Positions 1 through 11,818 of a stretch of DNA of 64,000 nt are shown here, in pieces (within the stretch, counting starts at the first letter, position 1; the number at the start of each line of letters is the position of its first letter). The DNA comes from Viola odorata. Taxonomy: Eukaryota > Streptophyta > Magnoliopsida > Malpighiales > Violaceae. Position numbers and translations under genes: made by a program. The stretch spans positions 64,504,427 through 64,568,426 of the forward strand of contig OY829542.1 in the NCBI GenBank assembly GCA_963691705.1. The letters run 5' to 3'. The notes below the pieces were generated by a model. The model was not told where the DNA came from, made no database searches, and saw nothing but the letters and a program-made list of their open reading frames with translations.

Positions 1-6
1 TTAAGC

Positions 7-1398
7 ATGTATTTCTCAGACAAAAACCCTAAGATTCACAGAAAGTCTTTTTCACATTATGTGATATACAGAGGTTTAAAAACAGGAGTTTTCAACAGTT
101 TCAATACAGTTAAGAATTTCATCATGTGTCAAAATCCCATATACGTGGGATATCACAGTTTCTCTGAGGCCTTAGAAGAAGCAAGGGCCCAATTAGGCCC
201 AAACTTCTACATAGAACCTGAAACAGTCAGGCCTTACTCAGAAGTAGCTAGAGAAGATACTAGCCAGCTCATAGCAAGGTTAGAAGATAAAAACAGAAAG
301 TTAGAGGAGCAGTTGGCCCAACTCCAACAACAGACAGCTACACAGATTGCTTTCCTAGAACAAAAGAGAGAAAAAGCAGAAAAACAGACAAAATCCATAG
401 AAACATTGGCTTCACAAAGAGAAAATATAATGAAAAGTCTAAACAGCAAGGTCCAACAGCTAGACAAATTCCTTAAAAAGGAAAAAGCCCCAGTAAACAG
501 AAGCAATACACAGCTTAAAGCCAGACTTCTAGACATGCCTGCTAGTAGAGTCCTCCAGCCATTATTTGAAGAATGGCCTGAAGGAGAAGAAATAATCAAA
601 CAGAAAACAGAAAGTAGTCATTTTGAAGGACTACTTAATGCACAGAAAGAGATAGTAAAGATGCATTTTGGAGAACCAGGATGGAAATTTAGAGGAGTAA
701 AAGTCATCCAAAAACCCTTTGCCTTAAACAGAGGACCATTCTCCAAATATCTAAAAGATACAGAAACAGCCGGACTATTCAAACTCCAAGTAGATTTAAA
801 TATCACAGACCTTCCTTTTCAAAAGATCCTGTCATTCTTTCATATGGGAATGTTAGAACAGATAACTTTCAGATTAGAAGAAGAAGGCAAAATTGAACAA
901 TATCTAGAAGAATTTGGAGAGAAATTCTTCCTGATTATAGGAAACATGGCTGTTAGAAAGAAACTAAGATGCATCATAGATTCTACTCTCCCAGCAGCAA
1001 TGGGATTCGAAATAGTCCCTGCAAAGAAGAGAATTTTTGTTCTTACAGTAGACACAGACAGAGATCATATAGAGGACATCAAAATGATTGCTTTGGATCC
1101 ATATGATTTTTCAGAATTAGAAAATCCAGAAATATACAAAGCAGCACAGAGTCCTAGAGCCCTCTACACACCAGAAACTTGGATGAGTTACCATCTCTTA
1201 GGAGAAGGATACTTTATCCAGATCTACAGCACCAAAGAATGGAAGATGTTCCTTCCACATTCTGGAGATGGAAGACTTCTTGAAGAAGACAATATCATCA
1301 ATCTCATAGAAGATCTACAAGACAGAGAGATGACAGAAGCTGGAAACGATAGTGATGACACTATTCCCACTATTCCAGATACACACAGAGACATCTAG
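7..1398 (+). CDS. Caulimovirid transactivator/viroplasmin-like protein
   Basis: The 463-codon open frame matches caulimovirus ORF VI type proteins. These build the viral inclusion body and allow reinitiation of translation on polycistronic viral RNA. Residues about 18-60 form the viroplasmin / RNase H1 N-terminal-like fold (YVIYRGLKTGVF, then YVGYHSFSEALEEA). Residues about 70-160 are a Glu/Lys/Gln-rich coiled coil, a globular region follows, and the tail is acidic (GNDSDDTIP). In cauliflower mosaic virus the viroplasmin motif lies further inside the protein; here it is close to the N-terminus. The ATG at 7 is the first in view, and the frame is open to the window edge, so the true start could lie to the left. 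No internal stop is present, which is notable because the downstream viral genes are broken. Expression in the host is unknown. Confidence 0.85.
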   Translation: MYFSDKNPKIHRKSFSHYVIYRGLKTGVFNSFNTVKNFIMCQNPIYVGYHSFSEALEEARAQLGPNFYIEPETVRPYSEVAREDTSQLIARLEDKNRKLEEQLAQLQQQTATQIAFLEQKREKAEKQTKSIETLASQRENIMKSLNSKVQQLDKFLKKEKAPVNRSNTQLKARLLDMPASRVLQPLFEEWPEGEEIIKQKTESSHFEGLLNAQKEIVKMHFGEPGWKFRGVKVIQKPFALNRGPFSKYLKDTETAGLFKLQVDLNITDLPFQKILSFFHMGMLEQITFRLEEEGKIEQYLEEFGEKFFLIIGNMAVRKKLRCIIDSTLPAAMGFEIVPAKKRIFVLTVDTDRDHIEDIKMIALDPYDFSELENPEIYKAAQSPRALYTPETWMSYHLLGEGYFIQIYSTKEWKMFLPHSGDGRLLEEDNIINLIEDLQDREMTEAGNDSDDTIPTIPDTHRDI

Positions 1399-1404
1399 AA
1401 GAAA

Positions 1405-1449
1405 GACGTAAGCAATGACGTCTATAGAAAAGAAACGTAAGCAATGACG
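1405..1449 (+). promoter_or_regulatory. Paired as-1-like enhancer elements of the viral promoter
   Basis: Two copies of a motif with the core GTAAGCAATGACG lie at 1405-1420 and 1434-1449. Each resembles the as-1 element of the cauliflower mosaic virus 35S promoter, a pair of TGACG boxes bound by TGA-type bZIP factors. They sit just after the transactivator stop codon and about 200 bases upstream of the TATA box. That is further upstream than in the 35S promoter. Confidence 0.7.
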
Positions 1450-1639
1450 ATCACAGAAGACAGCTGTTAAAAATAGAAAGACAGACTGACAACTGTCTTT
1501 TGGCAGGATGTAATAATCTTTACTTTTACTTTACTTTTGTCGGCCACCTATTTTAGCCGACCATCTTTTGTAAAGAAATATCCGTTTTAGATTAGCTTTT
1601 TAGGCCACTTGTCTTTTGGCCTTTAGCTTTGAGTTTCTC

Positions 1640-1647
1640 TATATAAG
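1640..1647 (+). promoter_or_regulatory. TATA box of the pregenomic RNA promoter
   Basis: TATATAAG followed by a GC-rich stretch and then CATTTGTAAG strongly resembles the TATA region of caulimovirus 35S-type promoters. Transcription would be expected to start about 25-35 bases downstream, which leaves a leader of about 300 bases before the primer binding site. The start site is inferred from spacing. Confidence 0.7.
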
Positions 1648-1802
1648 GGGCTCTCCCCTTCATTTGTAAGTACGACGAAAGAGAAAAAACAAAAATTAAT
1701 ACAACGAGAGCTTTCATTCAACATATGTCTCTCTAAACTCTCTCTAGTTTCCAGTTCCCAAATAGTTCCTTAGTTCCCCGTACCTAAACAGTAGCCCATA
1801 TA

Positions 1803-1805
<3 letters not shown>

Positions 1806-1840
<35 letters not shown>
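1806..1840. repeat. 35-base A run in the viral leader
   Basis: An uninterrupted run of 35 A on the + strand lies in the viral leader between the TATA box and the primer binding site. It is followed at once by GAGTCGAACCGGCGACT. That sequence can form a short hairpin (AGTCG/CGACT) and on the minus strand reads as a Pol III B-box-like motif. Confidence 0.9.
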
Positions 1841-1843
<3 letters not shown>

Positions 1844-1966
1844 TCGAACCGGCGACTGTACATCACCCTCGTCGGAGAAAACTTTTCTCTCCCTCTCTCA
1901 AAATCAACCAACCGCTGCGTGTATACCACTCCCTTTCTTTTCTTTCACCGGACACCCCCTATTTAT

Positions 1967-1978
1967 TGGTAGCGGAGC
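1967..1978 (+). promoter_or_regulatory. Reverse-transcription primer binding site (tRNA-Met type)
   Basis: TGGTAGCGGAGC matches the usual plant pararetrovirus primer binding site TGGTATCAGAGC at 10 of 12 positions. It sits in the leader downstream of the promoter, where minus-strand DNA synthesis begins in caulimovirids. The two differences from the cytosolic initiator tRNA complement are noted separately. Confidence 0.7.
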
Positions 1979-2317
1979 AAGACGTTCTTGGAAAATCTGA
2001 CAAAAGACTTGGACAGGCGTGGCAAGGGTATCCACAGAAGGAGTAAAGCCTGCTATAACCACGAACCCGCCAGGGTGAGTTAGATCTTTAAGTTATAATC
2101 TTGCTTTATTATCAACACCTTGTTTATGTTTAAAGAATTTTATTTTTATTGCATTTTATTGCTTATAATCGGGCTTATCTTTTAAAGGGAACTAATACTA
2201 TTAAAACTGGAAACATTTTCATAAATTAATAAATCTTTTTCTATATCTCCCAAAAAACACTCTCTCACCATTGCGAATCACAAGTTAAAAAGAATCGAAT
2301 ACTTAGACCTCGAAATT

Positions 2318-2740
2318 TTGAAGGATAAGTATAAAGTACCCACAGAAGTAAGTGAAATTACTTGCAGAGTAGATAAAAATTCAGAGCACAGACTCCACAG
2401 TTCAAACGCTCATTTAAACAGTCTAACAGACCTTATTATAAGTTTAGCAACTCGTCTAGACATAGAAAGAGACAATATTCATAAACAGATAGAAAGTATT
2501 AAAGAATTAATAACAGACAACAATCGTTTTAAAAGTCTTATAGTAGAAAATCTAGATTTTATTAAACATCAGAACGAATATATCCTCACAGAAAATAAAA
2601 GAGATAAAAGCATAAAACCAACAGAAGATTCACCAGAAATCTCTAGTTTAACCAAAGCTTTAGAAAAGCTAAACCTAGAAAAAACTATTAAGATTATTAA
2701 TAAACCAATAAAATATAATCACTGGTCACCCAGAAAATGA
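2318..2740 (+). CDS. Small viral coiled-coil protein, non-AUG start
   Basis: This is a 140-codon open frame directly upstream of the movement-protein gene. It contains no ATG codon; the frame is open further upstream, and ATT (2315) or TTG (2318) are the nearest near-cognate starts. A caulimovirid with a documented AUU start (rice tungro bacilliform virus ORF I) makes this plausible. The product is rich in Ile, Leu, Lys and Asn with heptad-like spacing (residues about 30-95), suggesting a coiled coil as in virion-associated proteins. The stop overlaps the next ATG (ATGA at 2737-2740), typical of coupled viral ORFs. The family cannot be assigned from sequence alone, and it is uncertain whether the frame is still translated. 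Confidence 0.55.
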   Translation: MKDKYKVPTEVSEITCRVDKNSEHRLHSSNAHLNSLTDLIISLATRLDIERDNIHKQIESIKELITDNNRFKSLIVENLDFIKHQNEYILTENKRDKSIKPTEDSPEISSLTKALEKLNLEKTIKIINKPIKYNHWSPRK

Positions 2741-3042
2741 GTAACTTTAGACCTTTTAGTGGAAGTAGTAGAACCATACAGGAACAGCCTCGAAGAAGTA
2801 CATCTTCTAGAGAAGAAATCAGTGGAAACACCTTTCTAAATAAAGTATTTAGTAAAGGATCAGGAAGTAATAGCTCACAGACTGTAGTCCAATTAGAAGA
2901 AGAAATAGATGTAGACAAAAACTTAGAAATATATAATAACGAACAGTTAGATGCAATGAACCCCAGAACCCTATACAAAGTAGGACCCCTAAACATGAAT
3001 ACAACATTAATTAGGAGTAATAGGGAAGAAAGTCTGTTCTAA
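2737..3042 (+). pseudogene. Viral movement protein, N-terminal fragment
   Basis: This 101-codon frame begins at an ATG overlapping the stop of the small upstream ORF. It has a Ser/Arg-rich start and then a region ending in a conserved-looking stretch (LYKVGPLNMNTT) before a premature TAA at 3040-3042. Sequence that continues the same protein is open from 3036 in another frame, so a frameshift of one or two bases near 3036-3042 splits the gene. Caulimovirid movement proteins form tubules through plasmodesmata. This copy cannot make the full product without frame change. Confidence 0.7.
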
Positions 3043-3761
3043 TTTTAGATAAATCATGGAAAACAGATGTTAAAAAGGCAACCATAGCAGGTATGGAAGT
3101 AGATCTTAGTCAGAATAGTGCGCTCTTTTACTGTGCACCTGCAATATTAAAAGATATAAAAGATTTAAAAAATCTAAAAATAGGTCTAGATACCAAAGGA
3201 TATGAAGATTACAAAGGAAATAATTTAGTAATCAGTATAGCGATCTTAGGAAAAGCTAGTAACAGATCTGGTATGAATTACAATGTTAATATAGAAGGAA
3301 TAGTAGAAAACCTAGCAAGTCGTGGAATAAAAATGATAGATCCAGTAAAGATAGATCCTGAAGAATTAGCAGGACGAGAATGGTCACTAAAGAAATTCAC
3401 AGATACTATTGAAACAATACTAGTACCAGAAAAGAGTGTCATTTATGAAGATAAAGATGGAAATTATAGCATGAGATTTAATAACTATATAGAGAAAGAA
3501 CCAACAAAAGAAGATGACAGTGATCAAGAAAATAATATGATGAATGCAGAATTAGGAGAACCAATATATGATACAGAAAATGAAGAAAACCCAATATATG
3601 ACACAGAAAATGAAAATATAGAAGAATGCATAGGGTATGGATTATATGAAGAAATGTATGAAGAAACAGAAGAATTAAATGAAATGGAAGAAATAGCTGG
3701 TTTCAAAACAGAAGAAGTTCATAAAACATTTGACCAAATAATTAACAAGAAATTTACATAA
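3036..3761 (+). pseudogene. Viral movement protein, C-terminal fragment
   Basis: This is the continuation of the movement-protein gene in a different frame. It is open from 3036, with its first ATG at 3093 (222 codons from there). The first half has the alternating beta-strand character of the 30K-type movement fold (for example LKIGLDTKGYEDYKGNNLVI). The tail is strongly acidic and holds a short duplicated IYDTENE motif. It ends with TAA at 3759-3761. The coat-protein frame starts 27 bases later in the same frame with no other stop between them, which suggests that a movement/coat polyprotein was interrupted by one stop codon. This is a broken gene. Confidence 0.65.
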
Positions 3762-3977
3762 ATTAATATACAAGAACAAGTTGATGACATGCTGATAGAA
3801 TGTATGACAGAGTTAGGATTAGAATATGAGGAAGCTTATAACAGGCTAAATGAAGTTTTTAACCTACCATTAGTAACAGACATAGTAAATGGAAAAACAG
3901 TAATGAGTGATTTTTTCAAATCAGAAGTTAGCTTTATGGACCAGAACATAGATCCTAGAGGAATTAAGAGACCAAAA

Positions 3978-4313
3978 CCAGAATTCGTAACACCTGGAGC
4001 CTCAGGAATAGAAATGTTAGGTAGAGAACCATGGGTACCTGCTACAGCAGCATACCAAGGTGAATCAAATCTTAGAGGAAGAGGAGCAAGAATGCCTATA
4101 GGAAAACTTTACAGTTCACATATGTTATTAATAGAACAACAAAGTCCCGAATTCGTAACACCTGGAGCCTCAGGAATAGAAATGTTAGGTAGAGAACCAT
4201 GGGTACCTGCTACAGCAGCATACCCAGGTGAATCAAATCTTAGAGGAAGAGGAGCAAGAATGCCTATAGGAAAACTTTACAGTTCACATATGTTATTAAT
4301 AGAACAACAAAGT
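3978..4313 (+). repeat. 168-bp in-frame tandem duplication inside coat protein
   Basis: The blocks 3978-4145 and 4146-4313 are direct repeats of 168 bases. They differ at two bases: one synonymous in the first Pro codon, and one giving Gln in copy 1 and Pro in copy 2 within AAY(Q/P)GES. The unit is 56 codons, so the frame is kept. The near-identity points to a late event, either in the virus shortly before integration or in the plant genome. Confidence 0.95.
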
Positions 4314-5308
4314 CCTCAGTTATGGCCAGACGAGATATTAATCTGGGAACAAACAGTCGTTAGAAGTTGGGAAACCAATAAAAGAGAAGATATAGATATG
4401 TTTTCATACCTAGAAACAACATTAGGACCAACAGCATTAGGAATTTGGCAGAGCAAAAAACTGAAAGACCCAGAAGGAATAAATACCATAAAAGCATTAG
4501 GAGATAATCCGTATAATTTTACTAGTCAAATTAGAATATTATTATTAGGAGTAGATCCAGCCAAAGAAAACACTTTTATACAAGACACAGCAGTAAGAAA
4601 CTTAGAACAATTAAGTATAACAGACTTTAAATATATAAAAGAATTCAGCTCAGATTTTGCTAGACTACTAGCACAAACAGGAAAAGCTATGGAAGATGAC
4701 TTATGTAATAAGTATTTCATCAAACTTCCAGGCGATTTAGGAAGATTAATGCATGAAGAATGGACCAAAGATTGTGGTCATATCACAGAACTAGGAATAG
4801 GACCTAGAATCACATATGTCTTTAAGAAGTTAGAAGATAAATGTAAAGAAGCCACTATGCAAGAACAGATGAAAAGACAAGCATGGGCATTTTGTAAAAC
4901 AGCCATTTACACACCACAAGCCTATGGATATTACGATAGAAAAAAGAAGTTCCTTAGAAAAAGTAAAACTTATAAAAAAGATAAATCTTGGAAAGACAAG
5001 GATAAATATGTTAAAAAACCTAGAAACAGAAGTTGTACATGTTTTATTTGTGGAGATCCAGATCATTTAGCTAATAGATGTCCAAACAAAAATAAAAATA
5101 TAGAAAGGACAAATTTAATAGAACAATTAGGAGAATACGAGATAGAAAATATAAAAACAGATTCAGAAAATGAATCGGTATATAGTATAGTATCAGAAGA
5201 AGAACCCGAAAGTAGCACCAGAATTACATACACTTATATGAATACAGAAGAACAGGAACAAAGTATAGAATGTTTACATGAATGGATTAGGAACAGAGGA
5301 AATAACAA

Positions 5309-5311
<3 letters not shown>

Positions 5312-5359
<48 letters not shown>
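5312..5359. repeat. (AT)24 microsatellite at the virus-host junction
   Basis: Twenty-four AT units separate viral coat-protein sequence from host spacer DNA. The host sequence beginning at 5360 (CCTGACTTGGTGGATTGATT) also occurs near 22145 and 34702. There it is preceded by only a short ATATAT run, which marks the insertion point. Confidence 0.9.
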
Positions 5360-5361
<2 letters not shown>

Positions 5362-5424
5362 TGACTTGGTGGATTGATTGGCAAGAGCGTAATAAATTAG
5401 TAATACTAATAAAGTAGGATAATA

Positions 5425-6205
5425 CTCCCTCTGTACCGGATTAACTGACGTCCTGGTACAGTAGGGAGTAATAAGGGTATGAATTTTTGACCATATTTTA
5501 ATGGGTGAAGTTTACCTTTATACTATCATTTTCCTTTTAATTACCATAATGCCACCTTCCTTTCCTCCTCAACAGCTCTGAACCACCAAATCACCATCCT
5601 CATCCCCGATTGCAATCCAACAACCCAAATTAAAATGCAATCTTTTCTCTCCCAGACCAAAATGCACCCATCTCATGAAATTTCAAACAAAATCACCAAA
5701 CTTTAATTAAATCCTTAAATCAATTTCCTCTGCTACTCAACAAATTCTTGCGGTGGTTGAAGTGAAAGGTCACCAGATCTGGGCTTCGGTGGGGGAGGTT
5801 GTTGTACAGATGCGCTTCAGTGGTGGTGGTGGTGGGCTCCAGTGGGGTGGGCTAGGCGGCGGCGGTTGAGCTCCGGTGTGGATTTGTGATGGCTCCGGTG
5901 ATGAAGGTTTGATTTTAATTTTAATTTTGATTGAATTCCATTGTGGCTGGTCTGCGATGATGAGGGTGGATTTAGCGAGTGAGAAGCGGCAGTGGCGGTG
6001 GTGGATTTGATGAAGGTGAGGCAGAGGAATCCATGGAGGAGGGAAGAGGGGAAAGAAGAGGAGAGAGAGACTGGATTTGGAGAGGAAAGAGGAGAGGGCT
6101 TTTTCGTAATTGACTTTTCTCATGTGCTGATGTGGTACAAAAATGACAATTAATTTGGTCCAAAGAATCCGTAGGAAAGTGTCAATTAATATGGGACGGA
6201 GGGAG
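5425..6205. mobile_element. Stowaway-type (Tc1/mariner) element, 781 bp
   Basis: The ends CTCCCTCTGT and ACGGAGGGAG are inverted and flanked by TA (5423-5424 and 6206-6207). The corresponding spacer at 22.2 kb and 34.8 kb reads straight through this point, which gives an empty site. The interior is long for a Stowaway MITE. It holds a GA/TC-rich part and a second internal inverted pair near 5425-5471 (CTCCCTCTGTACC / GGTACAGTAGGGAG). No transposase is seen. Confidence 0.85.
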
Positions 6206-6207
6206 TA

Positions 6208-8325
6208 GAAGAGAAGAAATTACCATAAAATAACGGCTGAGATTACGAGTTGAAAGAGGAGAGGTAGAGGAGGAGGAGGAGGACGAGGAGGAGAGAGAAG
6301 AAAAGTCGTTAAATACTTGACTGACATGTAAAGAATCAATAAAGGATTTCTTGTGGAAAAAAGAAACCTCACGCGCGCGCACACAGCTTTTCAACTGAAA
6401 CCCTCCAAAACTAACAAACCAACCAACCGCAACCGCTTCACTCTCTCTCTCTTTCTTCTCTCTCTCTTGTTTGCATTATGTGGGTCCATTACGTTTACTC
6501 CTATTCATATTTACCTTCTCACCCTTTTTTTACATTTATAATTACAAAATTATCCTTATTTTAAAAATGGTTAGTTAATGATATTTTTTTGTAAAAGAAA
6601 CCGAACCTAATTCAAAAACTTGGGTGAATTGTAATGAATTTGGCTCTTCTAACCTTGATTAAAACATGACGGGTCAATCTCATCCATTCATTATAAATAG
6701 ATGGTTGAAATTTTACTGAATTTATTTAAAATTTAATAATTGTCAAATAAAATAGATAATTTTTTTTTCACATACATAAAAAATATATATATATATCAAT
6801 TATATTAAATCTCAATTATCTATTTATAATAAATAGATAAAATTGACTTAACATAATAAATTATATTTTAATCAACAGTAGAAGAATCCGATCTCCTCAC
6901 GGTGACTCTCACAACTGTGTTTGCTTTGAACACTTTCCAAAATGTTATTAGTTGGGAAATTCTAACTTTGAAAAGTCAGCAGAACCATAGAGTATATACA
7001 AATCAACGGAGACCTAGTATGTTGAATAAATACCTCACCCTTACACAACCGTGTATGCTTTGAACATTTTCCAAAAGAGGTAAATGCTCTTTTGGATTTT
7101 TCGACTCTATATTCGACTGAAATTGCTCTAATAGACCTCTAATGTAGTAATTAATATAGTACAGAGAGATAATTATTTGACTGTATTTATAACCGAAATT
7201 AATAATCTTTTTGGTCTGTGTGATTATAGTTAAAAAGACAACTATTAAAAATCGGAGGGAGTAACATTTTATAATTACCAAGTATGAAATAATTTTTGGA
7301 CATGTATTTATTTTGAAAATTAATAATATTATTTATTATGTTTGTGGATCACCATCTTATAAATTTTCTTAAAAAATAACTATGTGAACCAAGGGTATGA
7401 TATTTTCTTTGACAAGTAATTAATAATATGATATTTTTTTATTTTTTACAATTATGATAGTATTTTTCTTTTTCAATTCCCAGCAATGTAATGAAGTTGC
7501 TTTTAAAAAAAACTGTTGGTCTAATAATAGATAAAAAAATTAATTTATGTTCGAAATTTTACCTCCGCTTATAAAATAAATAAATAAATAGACGGCGTCG
7601 ATCCTTCTCCCAGCAATGATTTATTATTGAAAGAATCAATAATGCTATTGAAAGAGTAAAAATGGTTGAATGTTTCAAACATGTTATTGTCTAGCACATC
7701 TAATTTGAACCAATTTTTTTAATATACCTTACACTATAATTGTATTTACTCTTTTAATAGCAAGAATCCGCGGACCGATTGATATATAAAAACAGTTCCT
7801 GGATATTGATTTTTTATATCATTATATATGCAATTGCTATATTAAGGAATCAACTTGTGACATACTACATGGCTTTTAATTAATAAACATACTTCTAACT
7901 TATATATATTTTTCTAATTATTTAAGTATTATTTTAGATTTAACTTCTCTTTTCATAATTGATAAGATTAATTTATTTTATAAATTTTCAAATTTTAAGA
8001 TGACCAAAAGACATAATAATTTTTAAAAATAAATACATAAAATACGTGTCCTTTTTAACCTTATACTCAGATAAATTGTCCTTTTAGACCCTGTACTCGG
8101 CTGAAATTGTTTTTTTAGACCTTCCATCAATTCGTGACAATTAAGTACTGACGTGGCAATGACACATATTTTCGAAAGTGGAAAAATTAAATCCACGCCA
8201 TATCCACATCAGCACTTAACTGGCACGTATTGACCAATATAGGGTCCAAAAAGAATTTTTTTTTCCGTTAGAGATCCATTAAGGCAATTTCACCGGAGTT
8301 CAGTATCCAAAAAATACATTACCCC
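6208..8325. other. Spacer upstream of receptor kinase A
   Basis: Unit spacer up to about 6560 contains a CT-rich block near 6430-6470 shared with the other units. AT-rich DNA follows. A damaged extra copy of the kinase promoter lies at about 6930-7000 (TTCCAAAATGTTATTAG...). A Stowaway 3' end occurs near 7253-7262 (CGGAGGGAGTA). At about 8040-8325 there is a MITE-like block with imperfect inverted ends. I see no gene. Confidence 0.6.
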
Positions 8326-8505
8326 TTTCCAAAATGTTATTCGGTGGGAAATTCTAACTTTGAAAAGTCAGCAGAATCATAGATTATATACAAATCAACT
8401 TTTTTGTTTGATGAGAAGCAACACAGCCAAGCTGCACATTGAAATTTTGAGTTTTCAATCTAAAAAATTATACTTTTGGGTGAAAAACTCAGTTCTTCAT
8501 CCCAT
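8326..8505 (+). promoter_or_regulatory. Conserved proximal promoter/leader of kinase A
   Basis: This stretch is shared with the upstream regions of copies B, C and D (CCAAAATGTTA, AAATTCTAACTTTGAAAAGTC, TGCACATTGAAATTTTGA). A TATATA box lies at 8385-8390. Copies A and C keep TATATAC here, while B and D read TATAGAC. The ATG is at 8506. Confidence 0.6.
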
Positions 8506-11460
<2,955 letters not shown>

Positions 11461-11818
11461 AGCACAATCACTCCTATACTGTCAACCTTTGCAGAGAGAG
11501 ATGGTATATTCAAGTTTCTTGTCTCCAGTTTTTTCTGTTACTTACATTTAATTTTGTAAAAAGAAGAAGAAATATTTAAACAACACTGAGTTCTCACACA
11601 AACAAACAAAGAGTCTTATTTACACAAGAACTTGTACATATATATATATTAGCAAAAAGGAATTGCAAGAACATAAAGAGCAGAGGATTTTTATGGTTTT
11701 GACTTAAATAGGAGAGTGGTTAGATGCTGGTGATGTTGATGTTGGTCTTGATGATTTAAGGAGGTTGAGGATAGAAATGACACTGATGAGCAACAAGAGA
11801 AGAAGGGAAATGAAGGAA

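Larger units (their letters stand above)
1..5311 (+). mobile_element. Endogenous pararetrovirus (Caulimoviridae), partial, broken
   Basis: The segment carries caulimovirid hallmarks in genome order: a transactivator/viroplasmin gene, an intergenic region with a 35S-like promoter and a tRNA primer binding site, a small ORF, movement-protein sequence and a coat-protein gene with a CCHC finger. The reverse transcriptase gene, which would follow the coat protein on the circular viral map, is absent to the right because host DNA begins at the AT microsatellite; it may lie left of the window. Movement-protein and coat-protein reading frames are interrupted, so this is a decayed copy. Movement and coat sequences share one frame and there is a separate transactivator gene, which recalls the Cavemovirus/Solendovirus layout. 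The genus assignment is inference. Confidence 0.9.
3789..5417 (+). pseudogene. Viral coat protein, 3' end replaced by host DNA
   Basis: The 542-codon frame encodes a caulimovirid coat protein (capsid shell; nucleic-acid binding by a CCHC finger). The central capsid region contains WPDEILIWEQ and EGINTIKALGDNPYN. A Lys/Arg-rich stretch is followed by the finger CFICGDPDHLANRC (CX2CX4HX4C), then an acidic tail. Viral residues end at about 507. The remaining codons read an alternating Tyr-Ile run from the AT microsatellite and then host DNA. Residues about 64-175 contain a perfect-length in-frame duplication of 56 residues that is not expected in the family. The ATG at 3789 may not be the native start, because the same frame continues upstream to the stop that ends the movement-protein fragment. 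Confidence 0.8.

Noticed and set aside
5312..5417. Tyr-Ile repeat and following residues as a real coat-protein C-terminus
   Set aside because: The residues come from the AT microsatellite and host spacer DNA, so they are an accident of the junction.
5770..6123. Pro/Ser-rich minus-strand frame inside the Stowaway-type element
   Set aside because: It results from a GA-rich low-complexity interior; two overlapping frames are equally open and neither has protein-like features.
8476..8505. Upstream N-terminal extension of the receptor kinases (MGEKLSSSSH in copies A and D)
   Set aside because: It begins with TTG, not ATG, lies in the leader, and would put charged residues before the signal peptide. 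The conserved ATG at 8506 is preferred.
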